Source: Streptomyces sp. SCSIO 75703 (GTDB taxonomy: Bacteria; Actinomycetota; Actinomycetes; Streptomycetales; Streptomycetaceae). Taken from it: a DNA stretch of 64,000 nucleotides. A program made the position numbers and the translations under genes. Position 1 is the first letter of the stretch. The number at the start of each line of letters is the position of its first letter. Under the pieces are notes generated by a model. It did not search any database and had not been told where the DNA came from. It saw nothing but the letters and a program-made list of their open reading frames with translations. Location of the stretch: positions 1,426,001 to 1,490,000 of the forward strand of contig NZ_CP144555.1 in NCBI RefSeq assembly GCF_036607905.1, in the 5' to 3' direction. This document shows positions 16,377-25,340 of this stretch, piece after piece.

Positions 16377-18357
16377 CCTCGTCGGCGCGCCGGCCGTCGG
16401 CGCGGAGCCCCGGGACGCGGCCTGCCGCCGCTTCGCGCGGGACCTGCGCCGCGCCCTGGCGGAGCTGGCGGGCGATCCGGAACGCCCGCTGCCCGAGGTC
16501 GCCGTGGCGGCGCTCGGCGTGCGGGACGCCTTCGCCGAGCCCCCGGTCGCGGACCGTTCGGCGCTCCCGGTGCATCTGTACGGACGGCACGCGCTGGTCG
16601 GCCCGTGGCCCGGCGGGACGGCTCCCGGCCAAGCCGCCGGGGAGCCCGGCCGTCAGGACGTCGGCGGACGTCCCGGCTGCGCCACCTGCCTGCGCAGGCG
16701 CTGGCAGGGCGTGCGCTCGGTCGGCCTGCGGGAGGGGCTCGAACTGCGGGGCGGCACACGGGAGTCGGGCCCCTGGCCCTACGGGGTGCCGTTCGCGGCG
16801 CAGGCCGTCGCCGCGCTGATCGCCCGCATCGGCGCCGGGCCCCGTACGGACACCGGGCCCTTCCCCGACGTGTGGCTGGTCGACCTCAACGACCTGACGG
16901 TACGTCACCACCCGCTGGTGCCCGAGCCGGACTGCCCCGGCTGCGGCACCCCGGAGCCCCTGACCGCCGCGTCGGCCGCGCTCGCCCTCGGCCCCGCGCC
17001 CAAGTACCGGCCCGGGGTGAGCCGGGTCCGGCCCCTGGACGCGTACGGCCTGCCGGTGGACGCCTTCGCCAACCCGCACTGGGGCGCGGTCGGCCCCTCG
17101 GTGGTGTGCGACGTGACCTCGCCGACCACCTCGGCCACGGTGGGCTGCTTCTCCAGCCGCTCCGGCGACTACCTGCGGGAGACGTTCTGGGGCGGGCACG
17201 CCGACAGCTACCACGACAGCACCCGGATCGGCGTCCTGGAGGGGCTGGAGCGCTTCGCCGGGATGCGCGCCCGGGGCCGCGAGGTCACCCTGACCGCCAC
17301 GCTGGACGAGCTGGGGCCGGACGCCGTCGACCCGCGCGAGACCGGCCTGTACACCGACGCCTTCCACCGGGCCAACCCGTGGGTGCCGCCGTTCGCCCCG
17401 GACCGGCCGGTCCCCTGGGTGTGGGGGTGGTCGCTGCGCGACGCGCGCCCCCGCCCCGTACCCGAGGTCCTCGCCTATTACCACAAGCCGGGCATCGAGC
17501 ACCGGTTCGTGCAGGAGAGCTCCAACGGCTGTGCCTCCGGCGGCAGCCTGGAGGAGGCCGTGCTCGGCGGGCTGATGGAGGTGGTGGAGCGGGACGCGTT
17601 CCTGCTCGCCTGGCACGGCCGGCAGCCGCTGCCGGAGATCGACCCGTCGAGCAGCGCCGACCCGCACACGCGGATCATGGTCGAGCGGATGGCCCTCTAC
17701 GGGTACCGGGCCCGGTTCTTCGACACCCGGATCACCTTCCCCGTGCCGGTGGTCACCGGGGTCGCCGAGCGGTTCGACGGCGGGCCCGGCCGGATGTGCT
17801 TCGGCGCGGGGGCGGCACTCGACCCGGAGGCCGCGCTCGCCGCCGCCCTGTGCGAGATCGCCACCGACTCGGTGCAACTCCTCCAGCGCTTCGAGCGTGA
17901 CGAGGCCGCGTACCGGGCCATGGCCGAGGACCACGAGAAGATCACCAGCCTGCACGACCACCCGCTGGTCTACGCCGTGCCCGAGATGGGCCGTCACGCG
18001 GACTTCCTGCTCCGCCCCGCCGCGCCGCCCGGCACCAGGAGCGTGGCCGACCTGCGCTGGGCGAAGGCCGACGGCTCCGGACCGGACGTACGGGACGACC
18101 TGCTCGCCGCGGCCGGCGCCGTGATCTCCGCCGGGTTCGACGTGGTCGTCGTCGACCAGACCGCGCCCGAGCAGCGCGCCCTCGGCCTGCACACCGTGAA
18201 GGTGCTGGTGCCGGGGCTGCTCCCGCTCGACTTCGGCTGGACCCGGCAGCGCGCCCGGCACCTGCCCCGCACCCGCACCGCGCTGCGCGAGGCGGGGCTG
18301 CGGCCGGACGACCTGACCGAGTCCGGTCTCCACCCCGGCCCGCACCCCTTCCCGTGA
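16366..18357 (+). CDS. YcaO cyclodehydratase (first copy)
   Basis: A 663-aa YcaO enzyme. It uses ATP to cyclise Cys/Ser/Thr side chains onto the backbone carbonyl, giving thiazolines and oxazolines. The N-terminal domain carries CATC (C105/C108) and CPGC (C190/C193), probably one zinc site. The YcaO core has RIGVLEGLERFAG, and NGCASGGSLEEAVLGGLMEV followed by VERDAF, the glutamates that bind Mg-ATP. The C-terminus ends PHPFP, the proline-rich tail needed by azoline-forming YcaOs. All recognisable ATP-site residues are kept. It overlaps the F-protein gene, its expected activator, and precedes the SagB dehydrogenase. Confidence 0.92.
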   Translation: MTADLVGAPAVGAEPRDAACRRFARDLRRALAELAGDPERPLPEVAVAALGVRDAFAEPPVADRSALPVHLYGRHALVGPWPGGTAPGQAAGEPGRQDVGGRPGCATCLRRRWQGVRSVGLREGLELRGGTRESGPWPYGVPFAAQAVAALIARIGAGPRTDTGPFPDVWLVDLNDLTVRHHPLVPEPDCPGCGTPEPLTAASAALALGPAPKYRPGVSRVRPLDAYGLPVDAFANPHWGAVGPSVVCDVTSPTTSATVGCFSSRSGDYLRETFWGGHADSYHDSTRIGVLEGLERFAGMRARGREVTLTATLDELGPDAVDPRETGLYTDAFHRANPWVPPFAPDRPVPWVWGWSLRDARPRPVPEVLAYYHKPGIEHRFVQESSNGCASGGSLEEAVLGGLMEVVERDAFLLAWHGRQPLPEIDPSSSADPHTRIMVERMALYGYRARFFDTRITFPVPVVTGVAERFDGGPGRMCFGAGAALDPEAALAAALCEIATDSVQLLQRFERDEAAYRAMAEDHEKITSLHDHPLVYAVPEMGRHADFLLRPAAPPGTRSVADLRWAKADGSGPDVRDDLLAAAGAVISAGFDVVVVDQTAPEQRALGLHTVKVLVPGLLPLDFGWTRQRARHLPRTRTALREAGLRPDDLTESGLHPGPHPFP

Positions 18358-18440
18358 CCGGCCGCCCGTACGCACCCGGCGCGAACGCGCCCGGGGACCA
18401 CCGCACCGAGGAACCGAGGAACCGAGGAAAGGGGGAGCCC

Positions 18441-20066
18441 ATGGGGTACGCCCATGAGTACGCGCACGCCGTGCTGCACCGCGGCCGCGTCCCGATGGAA
18501 CCCACCGACCACGTCGTGAACTGGGCCGACGGCCCGCGCAAGGGCAAGTTCTACCCGGACGCCGAGGCGTTCGCCCTGCCCGGCACCGAGGACCTGCCCG
18601 ACGTCCCGGTCGCCCCGGGCCTGCTGCCGGGCACCGGGCCGGCGGAACCGGACGGCGAGGGGGCCGGGTTCGGGCTGCCGCTGCTGTCGGCGATGCTCCG
18701 GGACTCCTACGGCCTGACCGGGCGCCGGCTCGGCGTGCAGGCCAACACCGACCTCGCCGGACTGCCGTTCTACCCGCACGCCAACTGGTCGCGCGGCACG
18801 GCGGGCGGCGGCGGCCTCTACCCGGTCACCGTGCACTGGGCGTCGGGCCCCTCCGGCCCGCTCACCCCGGGGCTGCACCACTACGACGTCCAACGGCACG
18901 CCCTGCAACGGCTCCTCGTCGGCGACGTCACCGGCCTGGTCCGCGACGCGCTCGGCCCGGACGCGCCCGCCGACGCCCTCGACACCGACCAGTACCTGAT
19001 CCTCGGCGTCAAGTACTGGCAGAACTCCTTCAAGTACAACAGCTTCTCCTTCCACGTGGTCTGCACGGACGTCGGCACGCTGGTGCAGACGTGGCGGATC
19101 TGGGGCGCCGCGCGGGGTCTGCGGATCGCGCCGGTGCTCTGGTTCGACGAGCCCCGCCTGAACCGGCTGCTGGGCGTGCCGGGCGAGCAGGAGGCGGTGT
19201 TCGCGGTGGTACCGCTGCGCTGGGAGCGGCGCGGGCGGGCCGAGGCGCCCGCGGTCCCGGCCACCCGGCCCGGCCCGGACCCCCGGGTGCTCCACCGGGA
19301 CGCCGAACGCTCACGGGTCCTGCGGGACTTCGACGCGCTGAGCGCGATGCACGCCGCGACCCTGGAGGGCGCCGCCGAGCGGCCCGCCCCCGGCGCGCCG
19401 GCCGCCGCGGCGGCTCTCCCCGACGACGGCACCGGGGTCCGCGTGGCCCTGCCCACACCGGCCTTCCCGGAGACCGGCCTGCGCCGCACGCTGCGCGAAC
19501 GCCGGTCCAGCTTCGGCCGGTTCGACGCCCGCCGGCAGGTCGGCACCCAACCGCTGTCGGCGGTGCTCGCGGCCTGCGCCCGGACCCGGCTGGCGGGCGA
19601 CACCGACCCGGCCGGCGCGGTGCGCCTCGCCCGGATGTACGTCTTCGTCAACCACGTCGAGGGCGTGGAGCAGGGCGCGTACGCCTACGACCCCGACCGG
19701 GGCGACCTGCGTCTGGTCGCCGCCGGGGCGCAGGGCACGTTCCTCCAGGAGAACTACTTCCTGGCCAACTACAACCTGGAGCAGGCCGGGGCGGTCCTGG
19801 TGCCCACCGTGCGGACCACGGCCGTGCTGGACGCCCTGGGCGACCGCGGCTACCGGCTCGCCGTGGGCACCGCCGGGGCCGTCGCCCAGAGCTTCTACCT
19901 GGCGGCGGCCGCCGTGGGGCTGGGCGCCGGGGTGGCGCTCGGCTTCGACAACGTCTCGTACGTCGAACGGCTCGCCCTGGACGGCGGCGACGAGGCCCCG
20001 CTGCTCGTGATGGCCCTCGGCCACGAACGGCCGGCGCCCGCCGACTTCCGCCACGAGATCGCCTGA
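18441..20066 (+). CDS. SagB-type azoline dehydrogenase (nitroreductase fold)
   Basis: A 541-aa FMN-dependent dehydrogenase that oxidises azolines to aromatic azoles. Two nitroreductase-like halves are visible. The N-terminal half (~85-270) contains HANWSRGTAGGGGLYPV, with the conserved GGLYP, and LGVKYWQNSFKYNSFSFH, which carries the catalytic KY pair. The C-terminal half (~355-541) has RRTLRERRSSFGRF and the flavin-site-like AQSFYLAAAAVGLG. This double-module layout is common in actinobacterial SagB-type maturases. ATG 18441 follows GGGGGAG. It lies between the first YcaO and the dehydratase and implies that at least some rings in the product are azoles. Confidence 0.88.
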   Translation: MGYAHEYAHAVLHRGRVPMEPTDHVVNWADGPRKGKFYPDAEAFALPGTEDLPDVPVAPGLLPGTGPAEPDGEGAGFGLPLLSAMLRDSYGLTGRRLGVQANTDLAGLPFYPHANWSRGTAGGGGLYPVTVHWASGPSGPLTPGLHHYDVQRHALQRLLVGDVTGLVRDALGPDAPADALDTDQYLILGVKYWQNSFKYNSFSFHVVCTDVGTLVQTWRIWGAARGLRIAPVLWFDEPRLNRLLGVPGEQEAVFAVVPLRWERRGRAEAPAVPATRPGPDPRVLHRDAERSRVLRDFDALSAMHAATLEGAAERPAPGAPAAAAALPDDGTGVRVALPTPAFPETGLRRTLRERRSSFGRFDARRQVGTQPLSAVLAACARTRLAGDTDPAGAVRLARMYVFVNHVEGVEQGAYAYDPDRGDLRLVAAGAQGTFLQENYFLANYNLEQAGAVLVPTVRTTAVLDALGDRGYRLAVGTAGAVAQSFYLAAAAVGLGAGVALGFDNVSYVERLALDGGDEAPLLVMALGHERPAPADFRHEIA

Positions 20067-20083
20067 CGGCCGAGGGGACACCG

Positions 20084-22936
20084 ATGACCACCACAGACTC
20101 CGCCCCCGCGGACACGCCCGCCCGCGCCGACGACGCCCGCTGGGAGGTCGGCCGGCGGTTCCTGCTGCGCGCGGCCGGGCTGCCCGTCGAGGCCGTGCAC
20201 CCCCTGCGCCGCCCCCGCGCCCGCCGCTGGGCCGACGCCGTCCTGGACGAGGAGGAGCGGCTGCGGGCCGCCGGAGCGGACCTCAGCGACCTGCTGCACT
20301 CCCTCGTCAGGTCGACCACCGGCCGCGACGAGGACCGGGACGGCGCCGCCGCCCGCCGCGGACTGCTCGCGCTGCGGCGGCAGGTCTTCAACAACCGGCT
20401 CCCGGCCGACCCGGAGGCCGCCGCCCGCCTCGTGGCCGGGCGGGACCCGGAGGCCGGCCGGCGCACCGCCGAGTGGCTGCGCGACCGGGCCCGGCTGGAG
20501 GAACTGCGGGCCGAGGGCGCCGCGCTGATGGCAGACGAACTGCGGGAGAGCAGGCGGGCGTTGCGGAAGGTGCTGGCCGACGACCGGCTGCGCCACGGGC
20601 TGCTGCTCGCCTCCCCCGCGCTGGACGGGCGGCTCGACGCCTACCTGCGCGACACCGCCGACCGCCCGGCCAACCGGCTGCGCAAGATCGAGCGTTCGGC
20701 GCTCACGTACCTGTACCGCACGGCCCTGAAGACCAGCCCCTTCAGCACCTTCACCGGCATCGGGCTCGGCACCTTCGCGGGCGCGGCGTCCGACGGCCCG
20801 GCCGCGCTCGACGCCGGAGAGCGGTGGGTGAGCCGGGTGCGGCTCAACGTGGTGGCGCTGGCCCGGCTGACCGAGCTGATCACCGCCGACCCGGAGTTGC
20901 GCCGGGACCTGCCGGTGGTGCTCTCCCCGGGCTGGGGCCGCGACGCCGACCGCATCCGCTACGTGCGGCACGTGACGACCGCGGGCGACGACCGGGCCGC
21001 CGTCACCTTCGACGCGGTCCGCGACCGGCTGTTCTTCCTGCGCAGCAGCGGCACCCTGGAACGGCTCCTCGACTGGCTCGGCGGGCACCGGACGCCGGTG
21101 CGCCACCGGGAACTGGTCGACTGGCTGGAGGCCGAGCACGACGCCGGGCGCGAGGCGTGCGAGCGGTACGCGTCCGCCCTGCTGGACCTCGGCATGGTGC
21201 AGGTGCCGGTGCTCCGCCCGGACGTGCACGACCGCGACCCGCTCGACGCCTACCGGTCGGCGCTGCGCACGCTCGGCGCCGACTGGGCCGACCGGCTCGC
21301 CGCGCTGCTGGACGGCCCCGCCGGCTGCCTCGCCCGCTACCCGCGGGCCGGGGTCGCCGAGCGGCGCGCGCTGCTGAGCACCCTGCGCGCCCGGCTCCTG
21401 GACGCGCAGCGCGAGGTGGGCGCCCGGGAACCGACGCTGCCGCAGACCCTGGTGTACGAGGACGTCAGCGTGGGCGAGGACCTGGTGTGCGGTCCCGGCG
21501 TGCTGGGCGGGGAGACGGGCCGGGCGCTGCGGGCGGTCGAGGGCGTCCTGCCGCTGTTCGACCTGACCCTGCCGCAGCGGATCACCCTGCTCGGCTTCTT
21601 CCTCGCCCGCTACGGCCGCGGCGGGCGGTGCGAGGACCTGCTGGGCCTCGTCCACGACTTCCACGAGGACTTCTTCGACCAGTACGTGTCGTTCACCGCC
21701 AAGCGGGGCTCCTTCGCCGAGGACGGCTCCTACCTGCCGGAGGAGAACTGGCTCGGCCAGGAGGAGATGCGCACCCTCGACCGGGCCCGCCGCCGCTTCC
21801 ACGGCGGTATGCGCGCCCTGTGGGAGGAGGCGGCCGGCCGCGGCAGCGAGGAGATCGAGCTGCCGGCGGCGCTGCTCTCCGGTACGGCCGGCGAACTCGC
21901 CCCGCTCACCGGGCACTTCGTACCGCAGAGCCACCACATCCAGCTCTCCCGCCCGCCCGGTGACCGGCCCCTGGTCGTGCTCAACAAGTCCTACGGCGGG
22001 GTGGCCTTCCCCTTCAGCCGCTTCACCCACCTCTACGACGCCCCGGCCCCGTCCGGGGACGGGGATGGGGACGGGGCCGGGGACGCGGTGCCGCCGGGCC
22101 TCTCCGAGGCGCTGCGCGGGGAACTGGCCGCCCGCTGCCCCGAGGGCGCCGTGCTCGCGGAGGTCACCGGCGGCCCGGTCAGCAGCAACCTCAACCTGCA
22201 CGGGCGGCTCACCGGCCACCAGATCGTCTGCCCCGGCGAGACCAGCACCGTGCCCGAGGAGGCGCAGATCCACCTCGACGACCTGTACGTCGAGCACGAC
22301 GAGCGGGCCGGCCGCCTGGTGCTGCGCTCCCGGCGCCTGGACCGCGAGGTCGTGCCGGTCTACCTCGGCTACCTCGTGCCGATCGCGCTCCCGGAGATCC
22401 CCCGCACCCTGCTCCTGCTCTCGCCCTCCACCATGGCTCCCCTGGACGTGTGGGCCGGGGTCCCCGAGGGCGCCTCCCGGGACGGCGTCACCCACCGCCC
22501 CCGGGTACGGCACGGCGACGTCGTCGTGAGCAGGCGGAGCTGGACGGCCGACGCAGAGGCCCTGCCGGCCGGACCGCCCGGCGCCGGCGAGGCGGAGCAG
22601 TACCTGGGCCTGCGGCGCTGGCAGCGCGCCCACGGCCTGCCCGACCGCTGCTTCGCCACCGTCTCCCGGCCCGGCCGGGGGCCGGCCGGCGCCAAGCCCG
22701 TCCACGTCGACTTCGACAGCCCGCTCTCCCTGTCCGTCCTCGACGCGCTGGTGGAACGCGAGCCGGGCAACCGGGTGACCTTCCGCGAGATGCTCCCCGC
22801 CGAGGACGGACTCCACCTCACCTCACCCCACGGCCGGCACGTCGCCGAACTCGCCGTCGAGACCTACACCGACCGTCAACTCCCCGCTCCCGCACCGCAG
22901 TCCGTCCCGGAGGTCGCCCCGTCATGCCCGAACTGA
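20084..22936 (+). CDS. LanB-type dehydratase, glutamylation half (Lant_dehydr_N)
   Basis: A 950-aa protein matching the large N-terminal domain of class I lantibiotic dehydratases. These use glutamyl-tRNA to glutamylate Ser/Thr on the peptide. Family features include RKIERSALTYLYRTALKTSP then FSTFTGIGLG near residue 220, and later FVPQSHHIQLSRP and VLNKSYGG. Full LanB proteins also carry a C-terminal elimination domain; here that domain is the next gene, as in thiopeptide and goadsporin clusters. An Asp/Gly run (GDGDGDGAGD) near residue 660 is a probable linker. It ends inside the start of the elimination gene (13-base overlap), so both are made together. The start ATG follows GAGGGGAC. Confidence 0.9.
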   Translation: MTTTDSAPADTPARADDARWEVGRRFLLRAAGLPVEAVHPLRRPRARRWADAVLDEEERLRAAGADLSDLLHSLVRSTTGRDEDRDGAAARRGLLALRRQVFNNRLPADPEAAARLVAGRDPEAGRRTAEWLRDRARLEELRAEGAALMADELRESRRALRKVLADDRLRHGLLLASPALDGRLDAYLRDTADRPANRLRKIERSALTYLYRTALKTSPFSTFTGIGLGTFAGAASDGPAALDAGERWVSRVRLNVVALARLTELITADPELRRDLPVVLSPGWGRDADRIRYVRHVTTAGDDRAAVTFDAVRDRLFFLRSSGTLERLLDWLGGHRTPVRHRELVDWLEAEHDAGREACERYASALLDLGMVQVPVLRPDVHDRDPLDAYRSALRTLGADWADRLAALLDGPAGCLARYPRAGVAERRALLSTLRARLLDAQREVGAREPTLPQTLVYEDVSVGEDLVCGPGVLGGETGRALRAVEGVLPLFDLTLPQRITLLGFFLARYGRGGRCEDLLGLVHDFHEDFFDQYVSFTAKRGSFAEDGSYLPEENWLGQEEMRTLDRARRRFHGGMRALWEEAAGRGSEEIELPAALLSGTAGELAPLTGHFVPQSHHIQLSRPPGDRPLVVLNKSYGGVAFPFSRFTHLYDAPAPSGDGDGDGAGDAVPPGLSEALRGELAARCPEGAVLAEVTGGPVSSNLNLHGRLTGHQIVCPGETSTVPEEAQIHLDDLYVEHDERAGRLVLRSRRLDREVVPVYLGYLVPIALPEIPRTLLLLSPSTMAPLDVWAGVPEGASRDGVTHRPRVRHGDVVVSRRSWTADAEALPAGPPGAGEAEQYLGLRRWQRAHGLPDRCFATVSRPGRGPAGAKPVHVDFDSPLSLSVLDALVEREPGNRVTFREMLPAEDGLHLTSPHGRHVAELAVETYTDRQLPAPAPQSVPEVAPSCPN

Positions 22937-24051
22937 CCGAGCCCGCCGCCTTCCGGCCCGCCCCGGGCACGACCGCCTCGCCCTGGCTGGCCCTGCACGT
23001 CTTCTACGCCGCCAACCCCCAGCCCCTGCTGGTAAACTGCGTGCGCCCGCTGGTCGACCGGCTCACCGAGGACGGCCTGCTGTCCGGCTACTTCTTCATC
23101 AATTACTGGCTGGAGGGCCCGCACGTAAGGCTCCGCCTGCGCCCGAGCGGCCCCGACGCCGAGGCCGAGGTGCGCCGCCGCGCCGAGGACGCCATCGGCT
23201 CCTTCCTCACCACCCGCCCCGCCCTCTACGAGGTCGACTCGGGTTTCCTCAAGGACTTCTACAACGCCCTGTTCGACATCGAGTTCCCCGGCGAGGACCG
23301 GGACGCCTACATGGGCGCGGACGGCCGCATGAACCTCAGACCCAACAACTCCTTCTCCCACGAGGTCTACGCACCCGAGTACGCCAAGTACGGCGGGCCG
23401 GCCGGCGTGGACCTCGCCGAATGGCACTTCCGGCACTCCAGCGACCTGGTCCTGGAGGCGTACCGGAGCATGAACCTGCACCTGCGCACGGTGCTGCTCG
23501 GCACCTCCGCCCAGCTCATGATGGTGATGGCGAGCTGCTTCCTGCCCGAGGAGGACCGGCTCGCCGACTACCTGGACTCCTACTACGCCTTCTGGCACCG
23601 GCTCTTCCCGGGCACCGGCTTCATCGGCTCCACCGAGTACGAGAAGACCTACGAGAGGATGGCGCCCTCCCTCGGCGCGCGCTTCGCCCGGCTGCGGGAG
23701 GCGGTGGCGAGCGGCGACCTGTCCCGGCTGCCCGCCTTCCTGCGCCGCTGGGCCGAACACTGTCTCGAACTCCGGGAACGGGTGGCCGACTTGACCGAGC
23801 GGGGCGAACTGGCCTTCCCCGCCTGGGAGGGGCCCGCCCGCGAGGACAGCGGACAGCAGCGGACCGAGGACGCCGACGCGGCCCCGCTGGTCACCGTCAC
23901 CCACCTGCCGGCGGTGCTGCCCCGCCTGCTCTCGCCGTACATGCACATGACCAACAACCGGCTGCACGTGACGATCCGGGACGAGGCGTACCTCGCCTTC
24001 GTCCTCGGCCGTGTGCTGCGCGAGCCGGTCGCCGGACGGAACGCCTCATGA
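22924..24051 (+). CDS. LanB elimination subunit (thiopeptide-type biosynthesis domain, SpaB_C)
   Basis: A 375-aa protein equivalent to the C-terminal domain of LanB dehydratases. It removes glutamate from glutamylated Ser/Thr to give dehydroalanine and dehydrobutyrine. The N-terminal WLALHVFYAANPQPLLVNCV and the C-terminal LSPYMHMTNNRLHVTIRDEA are typical. The pyridine synthases of thiopeptides (TclM type) belong to the same family, so a cyclase role is possible. However, with only one such protein beside a split LanB, elimination is the more economical assignment. It overlaps both neighbours, including ATGA with the protease gene. Confidence 0.85.
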   Translation: MPELTEPAAFRPAPGTTASPWLALHVFYAANPQPLLVNCVRPLVDRLTEDGLLSGYFFINYWLEGPHVRLRLRPSGPDAEAEVRRRAEDAIGSFLTTRPALYEVDSGFLKDFYNALFDIEFPGEDRDAYMGADGRMNLRPNNSFSHEVYAPEYAKYGGPAGVDLAEWHFRHSSDLVLEAYRSMNLHLRTVLLGTSAQLMMVMASCFLPEEDRLADYLDSYYAFWHRLFPGTGFIGSTEYEKTYERMAPSLGARFARLREAVASGDLSRLPAFLRRWAEHCLELRERVADLTERGELAFPAWEGPAREDSGQQRTEDADAAPLVTVTHLPAVLPRLLSPYMHMTNNRLHVTIRDEAYLAFVLGRVLREPVAGRNAS

Positions 24052-25295
24052 GCACCGCCGGCCACACCGACCCCGACCACGCGCCCACCCCGGCGCCCGC
24101 CCCCGACGGCGCCCCCGCCCCGGCGACCGGCCCGGACCCCGCGCCCCGGCCCGCCGACGGCCCCTCCGCCGACCGCCCCGACGGCCGTTCCGCCGGCCGT
24201 TCCGCCGCGCTGCGTGCCTACCGGCCCGCCCTGCGCCCCGGGGTGCTCATCGGCCCGGCCCTGCTGCGCGGACCGCGCACCGTGCACCTCATCAAGCACC
24301 CGGTGAGCGGCGCCGCCTTCGAGGTCGGCCCCAAGGAGCACTTCGTCATCAGCCGCCTCGACGGCAGCCGCACCCTGGACGACGTCGTGACCGCGTACGC
24401 GGACCGGTTCCGCCGCCGGCTGCCCGAGGAGCAGTGGACCCGGCTGCTCGGACTGCTCGGCACCCGGGGCCTGCTCGCCGGCTCCCCCGACCCGGCCCCG
24501 CCCGAGCGGACCCCGGCCCCCGCCAACACCTTCTGGAAGGGCAGCCGCCGCACCGTCGCCGACGCGCACGCCACCGCGGGGCGCCTGCACCGGCTGCTGC
24601 GCCCGCTGCTCCACCGGTGGGTCCAGCTCCCCCTGCTGGCGGCCGTCCTGGTGATGACCGGCGCCGTCCTCGCCGATCCGCCGGCGCTGCTCGACGGCAC
24701 CCGGGAACTGCTCGGCCGGCCGCTCGCGCTGGTGCCGTTCGCCGTGTTCCTCTGGATCAGCGTCTGCCTGCACGAACTCGCCCACGGCGTCGCCGCCCGG
24801 CACTACGGCGGCAAGGTCACCGAAATCGGGCTGCGCTGGCGCTTCCCGGCGCTCATGATGTACTGCACGGTCGACAACTACCTGTTCCTGCCCGGCCGCC
24901 GGGCCAAACTGGTGGTCGCCGCCGCGGGCGCCCACGCCAACCTGCTGCTCCTGCTCCCCTTCGGGGCGTGGTGGGCGCTGCTGGACCCGGCCGACCCCGT
25001 CCGGCCGCTCCTGACCGGCATGCTCTTCGTCGGCATCGTCCAGGCCCTCAGCAACCTGGTGCCACTGCCGCCGCTGGACGGCTACCGCATCCTCGGCCAC
25101 ACCCTCGACACCGCCAACCTCGCCCCCGAGACCCGCACCTACCTCGCGCTGCGCCGGCGCGGACGCGACGCCGTATCCGCCTACCCGCCGCGCGCCCGCC
25201 GCCTCTACACGTCCTACGCCGTCACCGCCGCCGCCCTCGTGCTGCTCGCCGCGGCCGGCTCCGTCACCGCCGTCGTCCTGCTCGTCCTGCACTGA
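24048..25295 (+). CDS. Membrane M50 metalloprotease with PqqD-like N-terminal domain
   Basis: A 415-aa membrane protein. After a Pro/Ala-rich start (~1-60), residues ~65-145 resemble a PqqD-type RiPP recognition domain (FEVGPKEHFVISRLDGSRTLDDVV). From ~200 there are about six transmembrane segments. HELAH (242-246) is the zinc motif, and D344 in PLPPLDGYR is the third ligand region, as in site-2-type M50 proteases. Both catalytic motifs are intact. A leader-binding domain joined to a membrane protease suggests it recognises the modified precursor and cuts the leader at export. It is translationally coupled to the elimination gene (ATGA), and the ABC exporter follows 45 bases later. The protease role in maturation is inferred. 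Confidence 0.82.
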   Translation: MSTAGHTDPDHAPTPAPAPDGAPAPATGPDPAPRPADGPSADRPDGRSAGRSAALRAYRPALRPGVLIGPALLRGPRTVHLIKHPVSGAAFEVGPKEHFVISRLDGSRTLDDVVTAYADRFRRRLPEEQWTRLLGLLGTRGLLAGSPDPAPPERTPAPANTFWKGSRRTVADAHATAGRLHRLLRPLLHRWVQLPLLAAVLVMTGAVLADPPALLDGTRELLGRPLALVPFAVFLWISVCLHELAHGVAARHYGGKVTEIGLRWRFPALMMYCTVDNYLFLPGRRAKLVVAAAGAHANLLLLLPFGAWWALLDPADPVRPLLTGMLFVGIVQALSNLVPLPPLDGYRILGHTLDTANLAPETRTYLALRRRGRDAVSAYPPRARRLYTSYAVTAAALVLLAAAGSVTAVVLLVLH

Positions 25296-25340
25296 CGCCC
25301 CGAACCCGAAAGACCACGCGACCATGAATGAGGTACCCGT

